A stretch of 18,200 nucleotides of DNA, from positions 1 through 18,200 of the forward strand of contig SKTJ01000001.1 of NCBI GenBank assembly GCA_007122565.1, in the 5' to 3' direction. The DNA is from Syntrophomonadaceae bacterium. GTDB taxonomy: Bacteria > Bacillota > Dethiobacteria > DTU022 > UBA8154. Below, in pieces: positions 1 to 8,194 of the stretch. How positions within the stretch are numbered: position 1 is the first letter of the stretch; every line of letters starts with the position of its first letter. Made by a program: the position numbers and the translations under genes. The notes under the pieces are model-generated. The model was not told the DNA's origin. It ran no database searches and saw only the letters and a program-made list of their open reading frames with translations.

Positions 1-1
1 A

Positions 2-265
2 ACAATGTCTTCTACCAAGGCCGAGGCGCGGGCCTTTTTACGCCTCTTTTTCTCAGGAGCGGCCGAGGTGGATCTGGACCGGCAGGGACGGGCCCTTATT
101 CCCCCATCACTGCGCGAACATGCATCCTTGCAAAAAGAAGTTATATTTATCGGAGTTTCCAACCGGGCTGAGCTATGGAGTAAGGAAAAATGGGAAGAAT
201 ACAGTAAGGAAGCCGGCGGTTCATTTGAACAGGTGGCAGAAAAAATGGAAGACTTCCCATTCTAA
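2..265 (+). CDS. mraZ: MraZ, transcriptional regulator of the dcw cluster (3' part only)
   Basis: This is the C-terminal part of MraZ, a DNA-binding protein made of two AbrB/SpoVT-like swapped-hairpin domains that binds repeats in its own promoter and controls the dcw operon. The reading frame is already open at the window edge, and the ATG at position 5 is probably an internal methionine. MraZ is normally about 140-150 residues, while only about 87 are visible. The visible part starts around ARAFLRLFFSGA, which in family members lies at the junction into the second repeat. It continues with DLDRQGRALIPPSLREHA, the second AbrB-like unit with the DxxGR signature, then IGVSNRAELWSKEKWEEY. The N-terminal repeat and the promoter with the MraZ boxes lie upstream of the window. 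The identity is well supported because rsmH follows directly. Confidence 0.93.
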   Translation, partial: TMSSTKAEARAFLRLFFSGAAEVDLDRQGRALIPPSLREHASLQKEVIFIGVSNRAELWSKEKWEEYSKEAGGSFEQVAEKMEDFPF

Positions 266-351
266 AATAGATTGGCCTTTATGAGGGAATTCATTTCTCC
301 GGCTAACTGACTTCCGGCTCCCGACATTTGCATTTTAACGGAAAGGTTGTT

Positions 352-1314
352 TTGACAACGGGTAAAAACAACGATAGTGCCTGGCATATCCCCGTAATGC
401 TGCAAGAGACCCTGGATTTACTGCAACCGGCGCCGGGAAAGGTTATGGTTGATGCCACCCTGGGTGGTGGCGGGCATGCAGCGGCAATGCTGGAAAAGTT
501 GCTCCCCGGAGGCAAATTGATTGGGCTGGACTGGGACCGGGAGTCACTGACAGAGGCAAGTGAGAGACTTAATGCCTATAAAGAGGCTTTTTGCCCGGTA
601 AAAGCAAATTTCCGGGATTTGCACGCAGTGCTGGAAGAATGTGGTGTGGAAGGGCTGGATGGGATTTTATTCGATCTGGGAGTTTCTTCGCACCAACTGG
701 ACAGTCCAAAGCGGGGATTTGCATATCGCCGGGACGATCCACTGGATATGCGTATGGATGTGCAGCTTAAGCAGACGGCAGCGGAACTTTTAAACAACCT
801 CAGTCACGGTGAACTGGCATTTCTGTTCCGCCGCTATGGCGAGGAAAAGTGGGCCGGGAGAATTGCTTCATTTATTCTGGAACGCCGTAACAGGGAGGCA
901 ATTACACGCAGTGGACAGTTGGTGGAGATTATCAGAGATGCCATACCGGCCGCAGCCAGACGCACGGGCGGTCATCCGGCTAAGCGTGTATTCCAGGCAC
1001 TGCGTATTGCCGTAAACGATGAACTGGAAAGCCTGCAGAGTGGTCTCAACCAGGGAATTGACGCACTGCGTCCGGGCGGGAGAATTGTCGTGATTGCATA
1101 CCACTCCCTGGAGGATCGGCTGGTGAAGGAAACATTCAGGCATTATAGCAAAGGTTGTATCTGCCCTCCGCAGTTCCCCGTATGTCGCTGCGGTAAGGTA
1201 TCCAAACTAAAATTGTTTACCAGAAAACCGCTCCTTCCCACCGCGGAGGAGACAGAAATAAATCCCCGTGCCAGAAGTGCCCGCCTGCGGGGCGGAGAGA
1301 GAAAGCCTGATTAG
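352..1314 (+). CDS. rsmH: RsmH, 16S rRNA (cytosine(1402)-N4)-methyltransferase
   Basis: RsmH (MraW) is an S-adenosylmethionine-dependent enzyme that N4-methylates C1402 of 16S rRNA in the ribosomal P site. Counting from the TTG at 352, the product has 320 residues, close to the family norm of about 310. Visible motifs are HIPVMLQE near the N-terminus, the SAM-binding loop DATLGGGGH (residues about 34-42), FDLGVSSHQLD (about 107-117), GFAYRRDDPLDMRMD, the HPAKRVFQALRIAVNDEL segment, GGRIVVIAYHSLEDRLVK and the C-terminal NPRARSARLR. The frame is open to a TTG at 328, but no Shine-Dalgarno sequence precedes that codon. GGAAAGG at 340-346 sits 5 bases before the TTG at 352, so I prefer the later start. 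The gene lies between mraZ and ftsL, its standard place. Confidence 0.95.
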   Translation: MTTGKNNDSAWHIPVMLQETLDLLQPAPGKVMVDATLGGGGHAAAMLEKLLPGGKLIGLDWDRESLTEASERLNAYKEAFCPVKANFRDLHAVLEECGVEGLDGILFDLGVSSHQLDSPKRGFAYRRDDPLDMRMDVQLKQTAAELLNNLSHGELAFLFRRYGEEKWAGRIASFILERRNREAITRSGQLVEIIRDAIPAAARRTGGHPAKRVFQALRIAVNDELESLQSGLNQGIDALRPGGRIVVIAYHSLEDRLVKETFRHYSKGCICPPQFPVCRCGKVSKLKLFTRKPLLPTAEETEINPRARSARLRGGERKPD

Positions 1315-1340
1315 CACTACAGTTCTAATAGATATGGGAG

Positions 1341-1733
1341 GTGAATAAACTGTTACCAGCGAGGAGAATAGGAGAATATACTCCGGAACACAGAGGAAAT
1401 ACGCCGTATCGCTCTGTTAAACCTAAATATGAACGGCAGGTAACAAGCCAAAGTTCCGCACTTTCCGGCGAGGCTAAGTTGTTTTATGCCCTTATTCTTT
1501 TATTGATTATTACAGGGGTAGGGTTGATCGGTATGCATGGCCGGGTTGTGGCCATAAACTACCAGGTGGAGCAGGTAAACAGGGAAATATCTCAACTGGT
1601 GGCGGAGCAAGAGTATCTCAACATTGAAGCCAAAAAGCTCGCTTCTCTGGAAAGAATTGAAAACATTGCCCTCACAGAATTGGGACTGCAGTACCCGGAA
1701 AACAGGCAATGGTTGTACCTATCCTCACAGTAA
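1341..1733 (+). CDS. ftsL: FtsL-like cell division protein
   Basis: This is a small bitopic membrane protein of the divisome that pairs with DivIC/FtsB and FtsQ to regulate septal peptidoglycan synthesis. It has about 130 residues. A basic cytoplasmic N-terminus of about 45 residues is followed by one transmembrane segment (about 47-65, LFYALILLLIITGVGLIG), a coiled-coil stretch (about 68-105) and the conserved end LERIENIALTELGLQYPE, which is typical of FtsL/septum-formation-initiator proteins. Primary sequence is poorly conserved in this family, so the call rests on architecture, that end motif and position between rsmH and the septal PBP. The start is uncertain. GTG at 1341 overlaps the strong ribosome site GGAGGTG (1337-1343), so initiation may really be at the in-frame CTG at 1350. 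Confidence 0.85.
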   Translation: MNKLLPARRIGEYTPEHRGNTPYRSVKPKYERQVTSQSSALSGEAKLFYALILLLIITGVGLIGMHGRVVAINYQVEQVNREISQLVAEQEYLNIEAKKLASLERIENIALTELGLQYPENRQWLYLSSQ

Positions 1734-1772
1734 ATGACCATAGAGAATCTAAGGTGATGCGCGAGGTATAAA

Positions 1773-3878
1773 ATGGCAAGGGATACCACTTCCCATCTGC
1801 ATATTAGAAAAAGACTTTTAGTAGTTTTTTGTATAATGTTTTTGCTCATGACAGCCCTGGTAGTGCGCTTGGGTTGGATTCAGTTTGTTCGTGCCGAGGA
1901 ATTGACAGAAAAAGCTTGGGAACAGTGGAACCGCACCATCACGGCTCGTTCTTCCCGCGGTAATATTTATGACCGGCATGGACGTTTGCTGGCCGGTAGC
2001 GCTACGGTAGAGACGGTTGTGGCTCTGCCTCCCCAGATTGAAGATTCACTTTTTACTGCCAGGGCGCTGTCGCCGGTCCTGGATATGACCGAAGAGCGCA
2101 TTTATGAGTTGATCACGCAGAACAGGGCTGCTGTTTATGTTAAAAGAAAAGTAGAAGAGGATATAGCCAGGGAGGTAAGGCTCTTAAACCTTCCCGGCAT
2201 AACCTTTACCCAGGAAACGAAACGGTTTTATCCGAACGGGATGCTCCTGTCCCAACTGCTCGGTTTTGTGGGGATGGATCAGGGCTGGGGTGGTTTGGAG
2301 ATCTTTTTTGAGGAAGAATTAAAGGGCCTGGACGGCAACATTGTCTTCCCCACCGATAATCTGGGGCGGGCCATCCCTGGCGCACACCGCTTTATTCCCC
2401 CCAGGGAAGGGCGGGACCTTTATCTTACGATTGACGAAACAATTCAGTTTATCGTGGAGCGGGAACTCTCCCGGGCCATGCTGGAATACAGCCCCAGTCG
2501 GGTAACTGCCCTGGCCGTAAACCCACAGACGGGAGAATTGCTCGCTGCTGCTTCCAAACCTGATTTTGACCCCAACCATTACAATGAGTACGATAAGGAA
2601 CTCTGGCGCCTTTTCCCCGTTACGGATACTTACGAGCCCGGGTCTACCTTTAAGCTTATTACTCTTGCCGCTGCTATGGAAGAAAATCTTTATCGTGAAA
2701 ATGAAGGTTTCTTTTGCGCAGGATATTTGGAAGTCGCCGGTCACAAGATAGGATGTTGGACTCAAGACCGGGGTGGGCACGGTGCCATTGATTTTTTGGA
2801 GGCCGTATTATCATCCTGTAACCCCGCCTTTATGACTTTGGGTGATCGGTTAGGGGCCCAGAAACTATTTGACTACATCAGGGCCTTTGGTTTTGGGGTA
2901 AGGACAGGAGTGGATTATCCCGGAGAGGGTACCGGTTTGATTTTTCGCCCTGAGCAGGTTGGCCGGCTTGAGTTGGCTACCACCTCCTTCGGGCAGGGTA
3001 TTTCCGTAACCCCCCTGCAGCAGGTCATGGCCGTCTCCGCAATTGCCAACGGCGGCTACCTGCTTCGCCCGTTCCTGGTGCAGGAGATCCGCGAGATCGA
3101 CGGTCAGCCTGTAAGAGAGGATTCAACAGAAGTTATACGGCAGGTGATTTCCCGCGATACGGCAAACCGGGCTGCCGGGATCATGGAGCAGGTTGTGCAG
3201 GAGGGCAGCGGGGTTAATGCGGCGGTAGAGGGCTACCGCATCGCCGGCAAGACGGGTACCGCTCAGAAGGTGGGGCCGGGCGGTGTTTATATCCCCGGCG
3301 AGTACATTCTGTCATTTGTCGGTTTTGCCCCGGTGGAGGATCCTCAGATCTTATTGTATATAGCGGTTGATGGTGCAACGCGCGGCCCTCAATGGGGTTC
3401 ACAGGTTAGTGCACCTCTCTTTCAGGCTATGATGAAGGATATTCTTGCCTACCTGGAGATCCCGCCGCATAAACCTGAAGGTGAAGAAGAGCTCCGTATG
3501 GTTCAGGTGCCTGCGCTGCAAGGCCTCACGGTTGATGAGGCGGGGGCGCTGCTGGATACGCAGGGACTTATTTTGAAGCTGGTAGGATCTCAGGGAATTA
3601 TTGTTGAACAGACACCAAAAGCAGGCGCGGAGGTGCCTTTTCAAACCAGTATTATTGTTTATTTGGAAGATCTTTGGAGCGAAGATGAACCTGGCATGAT
3701 TATTATGCCCGATCTGCTGGGCATGACGATTAGAGAAGCGGGGGAGATCCTTGGCCAACTGGGATTCAAGATGGAACCAAGCGGATCCGGTATTGCTGTT
3801 AAGCAGGAGCCGCCTCCCGGTATAGCTGTGCCAAAAGAACAGACAGTAAAAGTATACTTTTCATCGCCGTTGCAGTAA
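1773..3878 (+). CDS. spoVD: Septal class B penicillin-binding protein, FtsI/SpoVD type, with two PASTA domains
   Basis: This is a transpeptidase that crosslinks peptidoglycan during septation and possibly in the spore cortex. It is anchored by an N-terminal membrane segment (residues about 14-38). The dimerisation domain begins with RSSRGNIYDRHGRLLA (about 59-74). The penicillin-binding transpeptidase domain carries the three catalytic motifs: STFK at 291-294 with nucleophile Ser291, SCN at 349-351 region, and KTG at 493-495. Two C-terminal PASTA units follow (about 576-632 and 643-697), beginning VQVPALQGLT and IIMPDLLGMT. The length of 701 residues fits PBP2B/SpoVD proteins. The start ATG has GAGGT at 1763-1767 just upstream. 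Bacillus subtilis has separate pbpB and spoVD at this place, whereas here there is one copy. Sequence alone does not decide whether it serves vegetative division, sporulation or both, so the symbol is the less certain part. Confidence 0.92.
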   Translation: MARDTTSHLHIRKRLLVVFCIMFLLMTALVVRLGWIQFVRAEELTEKAWEQWNRTITARSSRGNIYDRHGRLLAGSATVETVVALPPQIEDSLFTARALSPVLDMTEERIYELITQNRAAVYVKRKVEEDIAREVRLLNLPGITFTQETKRFYPNGMLLSQLLGFVGMDQGWGGLEIFFEEELKGLDGNIVFPTDNLGRAIPGAHRFIPPREGRDLYLTIDETIQFIVERELSRAMLEYSPSRVTALAVNPQTGELLAAASKPDFDPNHYNEYDKELWRLFPVTDTYEPGSTFKLITLAAAMEENLYRENEGFFCAGYLEVAGHKIGCWTQDRGGHGAIDFLEAVLSSCNPAFMTLGDRLGAQKLFDYIRAFGFGVRTGVDYPGEGTGLIFRPEQVGRLELATTSFGQGISVTPLQQVMAVSAIANGGYLLRPFLVQEIREIDGQPVREDSTEVIRQVISRDTANRAAGIMEQVVQEGSGVNAAVEGYRIAGKTGTAQKVGPGGVYIPGEYILSFVGFAPVEDPQILLYIAVDGATRGPQWGSQVSAPLFQAMMKDILAYLEIPPHKPEGEEELRMVQVPALQGLTVDEAGALLDTQGLILKLVGSQGIIVEQTPKAGAEVPFQTSIIVYLEDLWSEDEPGMIIMPDLLGMTIREAGEILGQLGFKMEPSGSGIAVKQEPPPGIAVPKEQTVKVYFSSPLQ

Positions 3879-3886
3879 GATATAAT
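3858..3886 (+). promoter_or_regulatory. Candidate sigma-A promoter for murE
   Basis: A perfect TATAAT at 3881-3886, just after the spoVD stop, is preceded at 17 bases by TTTTCA at 3858-3863, which matches four of six -35 consensus bases. The -35 element lies inside the last codons of spoVD. Transcription would begin around 3893, ahead of the 86-base gap before murE. This is a pattern match only. Confidence 0.4.
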
Positions 3887-3964
3887 GGTAAAACGTTGGT
3901 TTACATAAATATGGATCAGACGTCTAGAATAAATAGATTGAGCAGAGACGGGAAAGGAAAAATA

Positions 3965-5470
3965 ATGGCCCTTAGCATGAAACTGGAAGATCTGCTGCGC
4001 TATCTGCATATTATCAGGGTGGAAGGGGATTCCCATATCACGCTGCACGGTCTTGCCTATCACACCGGTCATGTAAAACCGGGGTTTATTTTCTTTTGCC
4101 TGCAAGGTAGTCATGTCGACGGGCATGATTTTATACCTCTTGCTGTGGAGGCAGGGGCCTCTGCGGTAGTGCTGGAGCAGGAACGGGAAGTGAACGGGGC
4201 AGTAAAAATACAGGTTTCCTCGGTGCGCCGGGCCATGGCTTTGGCGGCGGAACTTTTTTATGGTTCACCTTCACAGAGGCTTCGTCTGATTGGCGTGACC
4301 GGCACTAATGGTAAGACGACAACCACTCACCTTATTGATGAGATTTTGCAGGCCTGGGGGAAAAAAACAGCCCTGCTGGGTACAATAAAATATCGTATCG
4401 GAAGGGAAACCCTTCCCGTACTGGCTACAACACCGGAAGCACCGGATCTGCAAAAAATGCTGCACGCCATGTGCGATCAGGATATGGATTATGCCGTAAT
4501 GGAGGTATCCTCCCATTCGTTGGAGCAGCACCGCGTATCCGGCTGTGACTTTAACACAGCTGTTTTAACGAATGTCACCGATGATCACCTTGATTTTCAC
4601 CAGTCTTCTGATCGTTATCTGGCGGCAAAGGGGAAGCTTTTTACACAACTGGGAGGGAGTTTTTGGAAAGGTAATCTGCCCAGATTTGCAGTGTTAAATT
4701 GGGACGATCCCCATTGTGACTACTTTTTAAGACAGGTTACTGCACAGGCCGTATCCTATGGTATACAGGATGGTGCGGATGTAAGGGCAAGCGATATAAC
4801 CATTAAAAGTGACGGTGTCTCCTATCGCTTGAATTCACCTTGGGGCAGCGAACATTTTGCTCTGAAAATGACGGGAGTCTTCTCTGTCTATAATGCCCTT
4901 GCAGCGACAACAGCAGCCCTGTTGGAAGGGGTTAAGTTGCCCCTGATCAAGGAGGTATTGCAAAAAATAAATGGTGTTCCCGGCCGTTTTGAACGGGTGG
5001 ATCGGGGGCAGGATTTTCTTGTAATCGTAGATTATGCCCATACACCCGATGGTCTGGAAAACATTTTAAAGACGGCACGCCAGTTTGCCAGAAAAAAAAT
5101 TATTACCATTTTTGGCTGCGGCGGTGAAAGGGATCGGGGTAAGCGATCCATCATGGGGCAGATCGCCGGTCATTACAGCGATTATTGTATTCTCACATCC
5201 GATAATCCCCGGGGAGAAGACCCATGGCGTATTATCCAGGAGGTAGAGGCCGGTTTGCAGGAAGAGAAACTTTCGGGTAGCGGTTACACTATACAGCCTG
5301 ACCGTTATGAAGCGATTAAGTTGGGTATTGAACTGGCCAGGCCGGAGGACATAGTAATAATTGCCGGTAAAGGTCATGAAAATTATCAGATTTTCAGTGA
5401 TTACACCATTCCCTTCAGTGATCGGGATGTGGCTGCCGCAATTATCAGCAAAAGGCTAAACAGACAATAA
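3965..5470 (+). CDS. murE: MurE, UDP-MurNAc-L-Ala-D-Glu:meso-diaminopimelate ligase
   Basis: MurE is a cytoplasmic ATP-dependent Mur ligase that adds the third residue to the peptidoglycan stem peptide. It has 501 residues from ATG 3965. The N-terminal UDP-binding domain is followed by the ATP-binding P-loop GTNGKTTTT (about 113-121), the segment YLAAKGKLF with the lysine that is carbamylated in this family (about residue 222), VDYAHTPDGL, and the C-terminal domain with SDNPRGEDP (about 412-420). The DNPR motif indicates meso-diaminopimelate rather than L-lysine as substrate, so the wall is probably of the A1-gamma type. The frame extends upstream to a TTG at 3896, but GGGAAAGGA at 3950-3958 precedes ATG 3965 at good spacing, and the family N-terminus (MKLEDLLRYL) begins there. 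MurF follows after a repeat-containing gap. Confidence 0.95.
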   Translation: MALSMKLEDLLRYLHIIRVEGDSHITLHGLAYHTGHVKPGFIFFCLQGSHVDGHDFIPLAVEAGASAVVLEQEREVNGAVKIQVSSVRRAMALAAELFYGSPSQRLRLIGVTGTNGKTTTTHLIDEILQAWGKKTALLGTIKYRIGRETLPVLATTPEAPDLQKMLHAMCDQDMDYAVMEVSSHSLEQHRVSGCDFNTAVLTNVTDDHLDFHQSSDRYLAAKGKLFTQLGGSFWKGNLPRFAVLNWDDPHCDYFLRQVTAQAVSYGIQDGADVRASDITIKSDGVSYRLNSPWGSEHFALKMTGVFSVYNALAATTAALLEGVKLPLIKEVLQKINGVPGRFERVDRGQDFLVIVDYAHTPDGLENILKTARQFARKKIITIFGCGGERDRGKRSIMGQIAGHYSDYCILTSDNPRGEDPWRIIQEVEAGLQEEKLSGSGYTIQPDRYEAIKLGIELARPEDIVIIAGKGHENYQIFSDYTIPFSDRDVAAAIISKRLNRQ

Positions 5471-5476
5471 CTGGTT

Positions 5477-5559
5477 AATCAGTAGTCAGAATTCAGAAGT
5501 CAGTAGAAAGGAAAGCAAAAGATAAACCAGTAGTTAGCAGGTAGCAGGTAGCAGGTAGG
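5477..5559 (+). repeat. Degenerate heptanucleotide repeats in the murE-murF gap
   Basis: Two short runs with a 7-base period lie here. The first (5477-5504) reads AATCAGT, AGTCAGA, ATTCAGA, AGTCAGT. The second (5527-5559) reads CCAGTAG, TTAGCAG, GTAGCAG, GTAGCAG, GTAGG. The first is nearly the same unit series as the one at the end of murG. The rest of the 205-base murE-murF gap (5560-5675) shows no gene, only the murF ribosome site at its end. Confidence 0.8.
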
Positions 5560-5675
5560 AAAAGCAAGGGACATTTAAAAAATCGCTTACTGCAGTTTTG
5601 AGGGAAATATCTTGCAATTATGCGCAGAACTTAAGAGTTAAGGCCTAATGTTTCCAACTGACAGGGGTAAGAAAA

Positions 5676-7115
5676 ATGCTTATAACGGTACAGGAAGTTT
5701 TAGCAGTAACAAATGGTTCCCTCTTTGCAGGTGTTGCAGCAGGGTCTTTGAGTGGAGCGGTAATTGATTCCCGGGAGGCCCGGGGAGGAGAATTGTTCTT
5801 CCCCCTGCAGGGTGATAAGCATAACGGGCACCGTTTTGTTGCCGATGCGTTGCAACGGGGCGCTGCTGCAACGCTGCTGGAAAAAAGGTACCTCACCCAA
5901 TTTAAACCTGGGGACTTCCCTCCGGGCAAGACAGTGATCGTGGTGGATGATTGTCTTAGGTCGCTTCAGGATATTGCGGCTTACCATAGGGATAAATATC
6001 AGGTTTGGGTAGTGGCGGTTACGGGGAGTAACGGAAAAACAACGACCAAGGATCTTATTGCCTCTGTGCTTAAAACCCGTTACCGGGTGCTTAAAACGGA
6101 GGGTAATTTCAATAATGATATCGGCCTGCCCCTTACGCTCCTGAGGCTTAATGGGCAGCATGAGATCGCCGTATTGGAGATGGGGATGCGCGGACCGGGA
6201 GAGATTGCCCTTCTATGCTCTCTTTGTAAGCCGAACGTGGGGGTAATTACCAATATCGGGGAAGCTCACCTGGAGCTGCTGGGCAGCAGAGAAAACATTA
6301 GCAGGGCCAAGGGAGAGTTGCTGGACTCAATGAGTTCCACCGGTACGGCAATATTAAACGGTGATGATCCTTATTTAAAAAGTATGGGCGAAGTGTTCGT
6401 GGGCCATACTGTTTATTACGGCTATGACGAAGGTCTGAACCTGCGGGCACACCGCAGTTTGTTTCAAAATGACGGCTACTGTTTTACTGCAGCGCTTCCG
6501 GGGGGGGATGTTGAGGAGTTTTGGGTTCCCCTGCCGGGCAGGCACAATGTTTACAACGGGCTGGCGGCGGTTGCGGTGGGCCTCCACTTTTCCCTGGTGC
6601 CTTCCGGGATCAGGGAAGGTCTTGCAGCAACCTCATTTTCGGGGATGCGCATGGAGCGGTTTCAGACAAAAAGCGGCCTCAGGTTGCTCAACGATGCTTA
6701 TAATGCCAGCCCTTCTTCCATGGAGGTGGCTCTTCAGTCATTAAAGGAGTGGGCCGGGGGAGGGCTTTGCATCGCTGTGCTTGGGGATATGTTGGAATTG
6801 GGAGTGTTTTCGGAGGAGGGACACCGCAAGACGGGACACTGTGTGGCCCGTTTGGGTATTGACTCCCTGGTAACGGTGGGTGAGCAGGCTTCCCTGATTG
6901 GGGAGGGAGCAAAAGAGGCAGGTTTTTCACCGCAAAACATTTATTGCTGCGGGGACCGCGGCGCAGCAATAAATGTGCTCCAGACACTTCCCTTACAAGA
7001 GTCGTACGTTTTGGTCAAAGGCTCACGCGGCATGGCCATGGAGACAATCGTAGAAGCTTTACTGGAGCAAGAAGACAGACAGGAGTCAGGAGACGGAAGA
7101 CAGGAGTCAGAATAA
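5676..7115 (+). CDS. murF: MurF, UDP-MurNAc-tripeptide:D-alanyl-D-alanine ligase
   Basis: MurF is a cytoplasmic ligase that adds D-Ala-D-Ala to complete UDP-MurNAc-pentapeptide. It has 479 residues. The N-terminal domain contains AVIDSREARGGELFFPL (about 28-44). The P-loop is GSNGKTTTK (117-125), followed by the MurF hallmark KTEGNFNNDIGLPLTLL (about 140-156), LEMGMRGPGEI, and NDAYNASPSSMEVAL in the C-terminal part. AGGGGT at 5663-5668 precedes the ATG. The last 13 residues (467-479, DRQESGDGRQESE) are not family sequence. They are encoded by a perfect 7-base-period repeat running through the stop codon, which makes a 7-residue repeat in the protein. The natural C-terminus probably ended near residue 464. 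Confidence 0.95.
   Translation: MLITVQEVLAVTNGSLFAGVAAGSLSGAVIDSREARGGELFFPLQGDKHNGHRFVADALQRGAAATLLEKRYLTQFKPGDFPPGKTVIVVDDCLRSLQDIAAYHRDKYQVWVVAVTGSNGKTTTKDLIASVLKTRYRVLKTEGNFNNDIGLPLTLLRLNGQHEIAVLEMGMRGPGEIALLCSLCKPNVGVITNIGEAHLELLGSRENISRAKGELLDSMSSTGTAILNGDDPYLKSMGEVFVGHTVYYGYDEGLNLRAHRSLFQNDGYCFTAALPGGDVEEFWVPLPGRHNVYNGLAAVAVGLHFSLVPSGIREGLAATSFSGMRMERFQTKSGLRLLNDAYNASPSSMEVALQSLKEWAGGGLCIAVLGDMLELGVFSEEGHRKTGHCVARLGIDSLVTVGEQASLIGEGAKEAGFSPQNIYCCGDRGAAINVLQTLPLQESYVLVKGSRGMAMETIVEALLEQEDRQESGDGRQESE
7074..7115 (+). repeat. Heptanucleotide repeat array overlapping the 3' end of murF
   Basis: Six consecutive heptamers are in perfect phase: GACAGAC, AGGAGTC, AGGAGAC, GGAAGAC, AGGAGTC, AGAATAA. 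They supply the last 13 codons and the TAA stop of murF. They belong to the same AGTC-core family as the repeats after murE, murG and ftsZ. Confidence 0.85.
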
Positions 7116-7155
7116 GAGAACAGGCAAAAAATACAGAAATAATTCATGGGAGCAC

Positions 7156-7190
7156 TTCTGAAATCTGAATGTTGAGATCTGACCTTCTGG
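7156..7190 (-). repeat. Inverted-orientation heptamer repeats between murF and mraY
   Basis: Five heptamers on the + strand read TTCTGAA, ATCTGAA, TGTTGAG, ATCTGAC, CTTCTGG. Read on the minus strand they become GTCAGAT- and TTCAGAT-like units, the same family as the array at the end of murF but in opposite orientation. The two sets are 40 bases apart, so a weak imperfect hairpin could form in the mRNA between murF and mraY. Confidence 0.65.
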
Positions 7191-7233
7191 TTAACAATAC
7201 AACTGAGATAAAAAAGGAGGGGAGAAACGGGTA

Positions 7234-8178
7234 ATGCCTGCTTTTTTTACAGCAATCATCGCTTTTTTAGTTAGTTTAATACTCTGTCCCCTCTACATAC
7301 GTTTTTCACCCTTCGGACAGCAGATCCGGGCTGATGGGCCGGGAAGACATTCCCGTAAGGCCGGCACCCCGACGATGGGAGGCGTTGTCTTTCTTTTTTC
7401 ACTGGTGCTTGTAATGTTGTTATTTGTTCCTATTACCCCTTTATTGCTGACAACACTTATGATCACATTGGCCGGAGGAGTTTTAGGCTTTGTGGATGAT
7501 TTTCAGAAAGTATCAAGACTTCGCTCCCTCGGGCTCAAAGCACGGCATAAGTTGGGAGCGCAATTTATCTTCTCCCTTTTATTTTATTTAGTGCTTATAT
7601 GGTTCGGGCATTCCACGGTTGTGCAGATTCCCTTCAGCGGCATGCAGGTTGACTTTGGCTATTTCTATCCCCTGCTTATTTTTGTGATGATTATGGGAAC
7701 GGCTAACGGTGTAAACCTGACCGATGGCATTGATGGCCTGGCCGGGGGAACAGCTATCCTGGCGTTGCTCGCTTTTTTAATTCTGGCCTCCCAGCAGGGC
7801 CTCAGCGGGTTGGTTTATTTTTGCGCTATCATGATTGGCGCGGTCTTCGGGTTCCTTATTTTCAATCTTCATCCCGCCCGTGTTTTCATGGGGGATGTGG
7901 GTTCTTTGTCCCTGGGGACGGCCCTTGCCGTAGTGGCTATTTTGACCAAGGCGGAACTGTTGTTGGTGATTATCGGCGGCATTTTCGTTCTGGAAACCCT
8001 ATCAGTAATCATGCAGGTTATCTCGTTCAGACTTACGGGCCGGCGTATTTTTCTCATGAGCCCGTTGCACCACCATTTCGAGCTGAAGGGGTGGTCCGAA
8101 TGGCATGTGGTAACAGGGTTTTGGGCGCTTGGTTTTTGTTTTGCCCTGCTGGGAATTTTGGAATATACCGCTCTTTAA
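7234..8178 (+). CDS. mraY: MraY, phospho-N-acetylmuramoyl-pentapeptide transferase
   Basis: MraY is a polytopic membrane enzyme that transfers phospho-MurNAc-pentapeptide from UDP to undecaprenyl phosphate to give lipid I. It has 314 residues, near the usual 320, with about ten hydrophobic segments. Signature motifs are RADGPGRHSRKAGTPTMGG (about 32-50), the catalytic aspartate pair VDDF (Asp88, Asp89), NLTDGIDGLAGG (161-172), FMGDVGSL with Asp221, and SPLHHHFELKGW with the HHH triad at 279-281. A strong AAGGAGGGG lies at about 7214-7222, with a second purine run nearer the ATG. The murD reading frame begins 16 bases after its stop. Confidence 0.96.
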   Translation: MPAFFTAIIAFLVSLILCPLYIRFSPFGQQIRADGPGRHSRKAGTPTMGGVVFLFSLVLVMLLFVPITPLLLTTLMITLAGGVLGFVDDFQKVSRLRSLGLKARHKLGAQFIFSLLFYLVLIWFGHSTVVQIPFSGMQVDFGYFYPLLIFVMIMGTANGVNLTDGIDGLAGGTAILALLAFLILASQQGLSGLVYFCAIMIGAVFGFLIFNLHPARVFMGDVGSLSLGTALAVVAILTKAELLLVIIGGIFVLETLSVIMQVISFRLTGRRIFLMSPLHHHFELKGWSEWHVVTGFWALGFCFALLGILEYTAL

Positions 8179-8194
8179 CGGGGGATATCATCAT

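Noticed and set aside
328..351. TTG 328 as the start of rsmH
   Set aside because: No ribosome site precedes it, and the TTG at 352 has GGAAAGG at good spacing.
2319..2780. Long minus-strand frames such as this one (153 codons) and those at 3659-4126 and 16945-17466
   Set aside because: They lie wholly opposite conserved genes whose motifs and start sites are clear, and they show no domain of their own.
5477..5559. CRISPR array
   Set aside because: Units are 7 bases long, degenerate and directly adjoining, with no 20-40 base repeats or unique spacers and no cas genes nearby.
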